Positions 62,102 to 64,000 of a stretch of 64,000 nucleotides of DNA are shown here, in pieces. Under the pieces are notes generated by a model. That model saw only the letters and a list, made by a program, of their open reading frames with translations. It did no database searches and was not told the origin of the DNA. The DNA comes from Arctic95D-9 sp035967665 (GTDB taxonomy: Bacteria > Verrucomicrobiota > Verrucomicrobiia > Verrucomicrobiales > DEV007). The DNA lies in contig JAYWLB010000086.1 of assembly GCA_035967665.1 (NCBI GenBank), forward strand, positions 15,797 to 79,796, given 5' to 3'. How positions within the stretch are numbered: the stretch's first letter is position 1; every line of letters begins with the position of its first letter. A program made the position numbers and the translations under genes.

Positions 62102-62459
62102 ATCCAAACCCGAAGAATGTCGGGGCCAGAGTTAGAAGTGAGGGGGAGGTTGTGGTAAACGGTGCCTAAACGAGCTGGATGAAGATTGTAGAACTATTGC
62201 TCCGAGTCGTCTTTATGGGGATTGGCAAACCGCTAGTTAATTGAGATTGTCACAATTGAAATCTTTGTGACTTTTTTGCAATAGAAATTGATGCATCCAA
62301 TCAAAAAGATTTCATGCATCCTAACCCCCTGGAAAGCACGAGGTTTCGAAAAATGTTTTATTTTTTTACACGGCTTTTCCGATGACTTTGAAAGCCCGTC
62401 ATTTGACGATTTTGCCCCCCGTCTCAGGGAGGGCAAATTTCCCCGCTGGATAAAGGGTT
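62102..62459 (-). promoter_or_regulatory. 358-bp AT-rich control region before the exoprotein gene
   Basis: No gene. It contains a 7-bp inverted repeat, GTCACAA (62249-62255) with TTGTGAC (62265-62271), followed on the plus strand by six T; a direct repeat ATGCATCC at 62291-62298 and 62314-62321, 23 bp apart (about two helical turns); and a TACAAT -10-like box on the minus strand (62185-62190) with only a poor -35. The pattern fits a regulated promoter for the exoprotein. The inverted repeat has the opposite arm order to a CRP site. Confidence 0.35.
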
Positions 62460-63059
62460 TTAGACCTTTTTGGTTCCGGGGCGAACCGCGGGAATCTCCG
62501 CGAGCCACTCGGGAACTTCGTCCGCTTCGTAGACCGGAAACTGAATCTCCATGCAGGAAACCACGGGATACTCCCCCACCTTATCCTTGCCGGAACGATT
62601 CACGACGACGAACACGCCGGCCACTTCGCCACCCTGTGACTGAATAAAATCGGTCAACTCAAGCAGCGTTCCACCGGTCGTGATGACATCCTCGACAAGA
62701 AGAAGTCGCTCGCCCGGCTTGATTTCAAAACCGCGCTTAAGCTCGAGCTCGTTCGTCTCCGGATTGCGCTCTGCGTAGATCGTCCGCGCATGCACCGCGA
62801 GACCGACCTGCTGACCAACGGGAACACCGCCCATGGCAGGACTCAGGACCACATCGATCTGCCCGAGTTCGCGCATCGCTTCAACGCGCTGCTCGATCAT
62901 TGCCTGCAGCTCAAAGGGATGCTGAACCAGCTTCCCCTTTTTGACATAGAAATTCGAGTGCTTTCCGCTCGCGAGAACGAAGTGGCCCTGTTCCACCGCT
63001 CCGTAATCCTTGAGCAGTTCAATCGTTTCTTCAGGTGATGCTGGCAATTCGGTTCGCAT
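62460..63059 (-). CDS. pyrE: Orotate phosphoribosyltransferase
   Basis: 199 residues from the ATG at 63059 (MRTELPASPEETIELLKDYG); the frame extends 21 codons further into pyrF but without family character. Motifs: GHFVLASGKHSNFYVKKGKL, the substrate region LSPAMGGVPVG, and the PRPP-binding LLVEDVITTGGTLLEL. It joins orotate to PRPP to give OMP, the step before PyrF. Its first 29 bases overlap the 3' end of pyrF, so the two are translationally linked. Confidence 0.94.
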   Translation of the reverse strand: MRTELPASPEETIELLKDYGAVEQGHFVLASGKHSNFYVKKGKLVQHPFELQAMIEQRVEAMRELGQIDVVLSPAMGGVPVGQQVGLAVHARTIYAERNPETNELELKRGFEIKPGERLLLVEDVITTGGTLLELTDFIQSQGGEVAGVFVVVNRSGKDKVGEYPVVSCMEIQFPVYEADEVPEWLAEIPAVRPGTKKV

Positions 63060-63801
63060 AGTCTTTGGCTTTTTCAGAGAATGAAAGATGGTCGTCCGCG
63101 TAGAGAATGCCACGGGAAACATTGATCACGGAAGGCGCTTTTCGATTTTGCCCAGCAAGCGCATCAAGATCACCTCCCTGCGCACCGAGACCTGGAATCA
63201 AAAGCGGCACGTCAGGCAAACGCGCCAGCACTTCCGCCGAAGCATTTGTGAGCCCGAGGACGAGACCGATACTGCCCGCCTCCGTGGCCCGCCCCGCCAT
63301 ATCGCCGACGAGTTCGAAGACCTTGCGGCCACTCGCGAGGTCGTGGAGTTCGAGATCAGTTGCTCCGGCATTTGAAGTCACCCCGAGTAAATAAACGCCC
63401 TTGCCCGGATACTTGAGAAACGGCTCGACCGAGTCAAAGCCCATGTAGGGACTGAGCGTCACCGCGTCGACATCCCAGTTTCCAAAGTAGCCCATCGCGT
63501 AGTGCTCCTGAGTCGTCCCGATGTCGCCGCGCTTCGCATCAAGGACGATGGGAACACCGGTCTCTTTCATCCGGCCGATGAGCGTTTCCATCATTTGATA
63601 ACCAACGACACCAAGCGCTTCGAAGTAGGCGATATTCGGCTTAAAAACCGCCGCGTATTCAGCGGTCTCATCGATAACCTGCTCGCAGAATTTCTGAATC
63701 GCCGCCGGAGAATCGTGAAGATCCGGCCGGGGATCGATCCCCACACAAAGGCCACTGCCCGTTGCTGCGATGCGTTTCTGAAGCGTTTCTGCGTAAGTCA
63801 T
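63031..63801 (-). CDS. pyrF: Orotidine-5'-phosphate decarboxylase (type 2)
   Basis: 256 residues from the ATG at 63801 (MTYAETLQKRIAATGSGLCV); an upstream in-frame start would add 14 Pro-rich residues. The catalytic motif LDAKRGDIGTTQEHYA and the N-terminal GLCVGIDPRPDLHD mark the longer PyrF type-2 subfamily. Further motifs are VTLSPYMGFDSVEPFL and LLIPGLGAQGGD. It decarboxylates OMP to UMP. First gene of a pyrF-pyrE operon in which the usual pathway order of the genes is reversed. Confidence 0.94.
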   Translation of the reverse strand: MTYAETLQKRIAATGSGLCVGIDPRPDLHDSPAAIQKFCEQVIDETAEYAAVFKPNIAYFEALGVVGYQMMETLIGRMKETGVPIVLDAKRGDIGTTQEHYAMGYFGNWDVDAVTLSPYMGFDSVEPFLKYPGKGVYLLGVTSNAGATDLELHDLASGRKVFELVGDMAGRATEAGSIGLVLGLTNASAEVLARLPDVPLLIPGLGAQGGDLDALAGQNRKAPSVINVSRGILYADDHLSFSEKAKDYANRIASIT

Positions 63802-63837
63802 GGCGGGAGATGGAGGCCTGAGAGGGTTAAGCCCAGC

Positions 63838-63880
63838 ACTCAACCCTGTTAGGCCGATGAGTCAACCCTGTTTGCTCCCA
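63838..63880. repeat. 43-bp repeat element, copy 2 (direct-arm form)
   Basis: Near-copy of the element at 42812-42855, in the same orientation. Here both arms read CAACCCTGTT (63841-63850 and 63863-63872), so they form a direct repeat and not a hairpin. It lies in the presumed 5' leader of pyrF, 37 bp before the start codon. It might be a regulatory or small mobile element. Confidence 0.5.
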
Positions 63881-63904
63881 CTCCTTTTCTTTTTCTAGAT
63901 CCTA

Positions 63905-63934
63905 ATTTTAATCCTCACCGAGTGAGATGCTCAA
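63905..63934 (-). promoter_or_regulatory. Candidate pyrF promoter
   Basis: On the minus strand TTGAGC (63929-63934) and TAAAAT (63905-63910) are 18 bp apart. The spacer contains a small inverted repeat, CTCAC-CGA-GTGAG (63914-63926), which could be an operator. The leader to the pyrF start would be about 100 nt and would include the 43-bp repeat. Nothing else was recognised from 63935 to the window end. Confidence 0.45.
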
Positions 63935-64000
63935 AGATTTGAGACCACGTTATCTTAATTTAGGTTTGTTTTTTGTTTTTCAAATCGCATTGGGCTCAGA

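Noticed and set aside
62249..62271. CRP-type site
   Set aside because: The arms are in the opposite order (TCACA then TGTGA) to the CRP consensus.
62249..62277. Inverted repeat followed by six T, read as a plus-strand terminator
   Set aside because: There is no plus-strand gene upstream to terminate, and the stem is short and AT-rich; an operator is more likely.
62233..62647. Short open frames in the region before the exoprotein gene
   Set aside because: Both partly overlap pyrE in other frames, have no convincing start sites, and lie in a region that looks regulatory.

Overview
The window looks like chromosomal DNA of a Gram-negative, LPS-making bacterium of the Planctomycetota-Verrucomicrobiota-Chlamydiota type, most likely a verrucomicrobium. 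This is inferred from waaA (Kdo transferase), several tandem exbD genes, eukaryote-like kinase, FHA, caspase and FGE-like domains, and SLA1-homology-like (SHD1) domains in membrane proteins. No rRNA, tRNA, insertion sequence, integrase or CRISPR array was seen. Housekeeping genes alternate with three unusual accessory blocks.

Layout. 0.1-2.7 kb (-): a large AsmA-like envelope protein. 2.8-7.2 kb (+): rsmD-waaA-plsY-gpsA plus a membrane protein, covering 16S rRNA methylation, LPS core and phospholipid precursor synthesis. 7.2-8.3 kb: a WbuC-like cupin (-) and a small membrane protein (+). 8.4-13.1 kb: a caspase cluster, in which two secreted caspase-fold/Sel1-repeat paralogues have lost the catalytic Cys and a convergent smaller caspase-like protein keeps a His and a Cys-Cys pair. 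13.2-13.9 kb: a Tat-signal protein with a clear terminator. 14.1-28.5 kb (-): six closely spaced genes that look like one operon: a coiled-coil lipoprotein, an FHA-FHA-ABCG exporter, a four-helix membrane protein, a secreted helical protein, a Lys/Glu/Pro-rich lipoprotein, and a 2397-residue Ser/Thr kinase. That kinase carries a degenerate second kinase-like region, about 21 tryptophan repeats, one transmembrane helix and an FGE-sulfatase-like domain. Two copies of the same tryptophan repeat occur in a loop of the ABC exporter. 28.7-29.6 kb (-): two small exported proteins. 30.0-38.2 kb (-): a Tol/Exb-like energised complex (one ExbB, three ExbD, a 1044-residue TPR protein and a second exported helical protein), preceded by an ABC ATPase and an anchored protein. 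38.3-41.4 kb (-): guaB-guaA for GMP synthesis. 41.5-42.8 kb (+): an SHD1-like membrane protein. 42.9-62.1 kb (-): a 19-kb gene for a two-partner-secretion (filamentous-haemagglutinin-type) exoprotein with about 100 copies of a Y-A-Q-L-G-H-G-G repeat and a tandem super-repeat of about 3.3 kb. 62.5-63.8 kb (-): pyrF-pyrE for UMP synthesis.

The best candidates for an undescribed system are the kinase/FHA-ABC operon and the caspase cluster beside it. A kinase that can phosphorylate Thr, an FHA domain that can read phospho-Thr, and an exporter carrying the kinase's own repeat suggest phosphorylation-controlled export or envelope signalling. The giant repeat exoprotein is a second candidate, notable for its nested repeat architecture. 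Functions of the accessory blocks are inferred from domains only.
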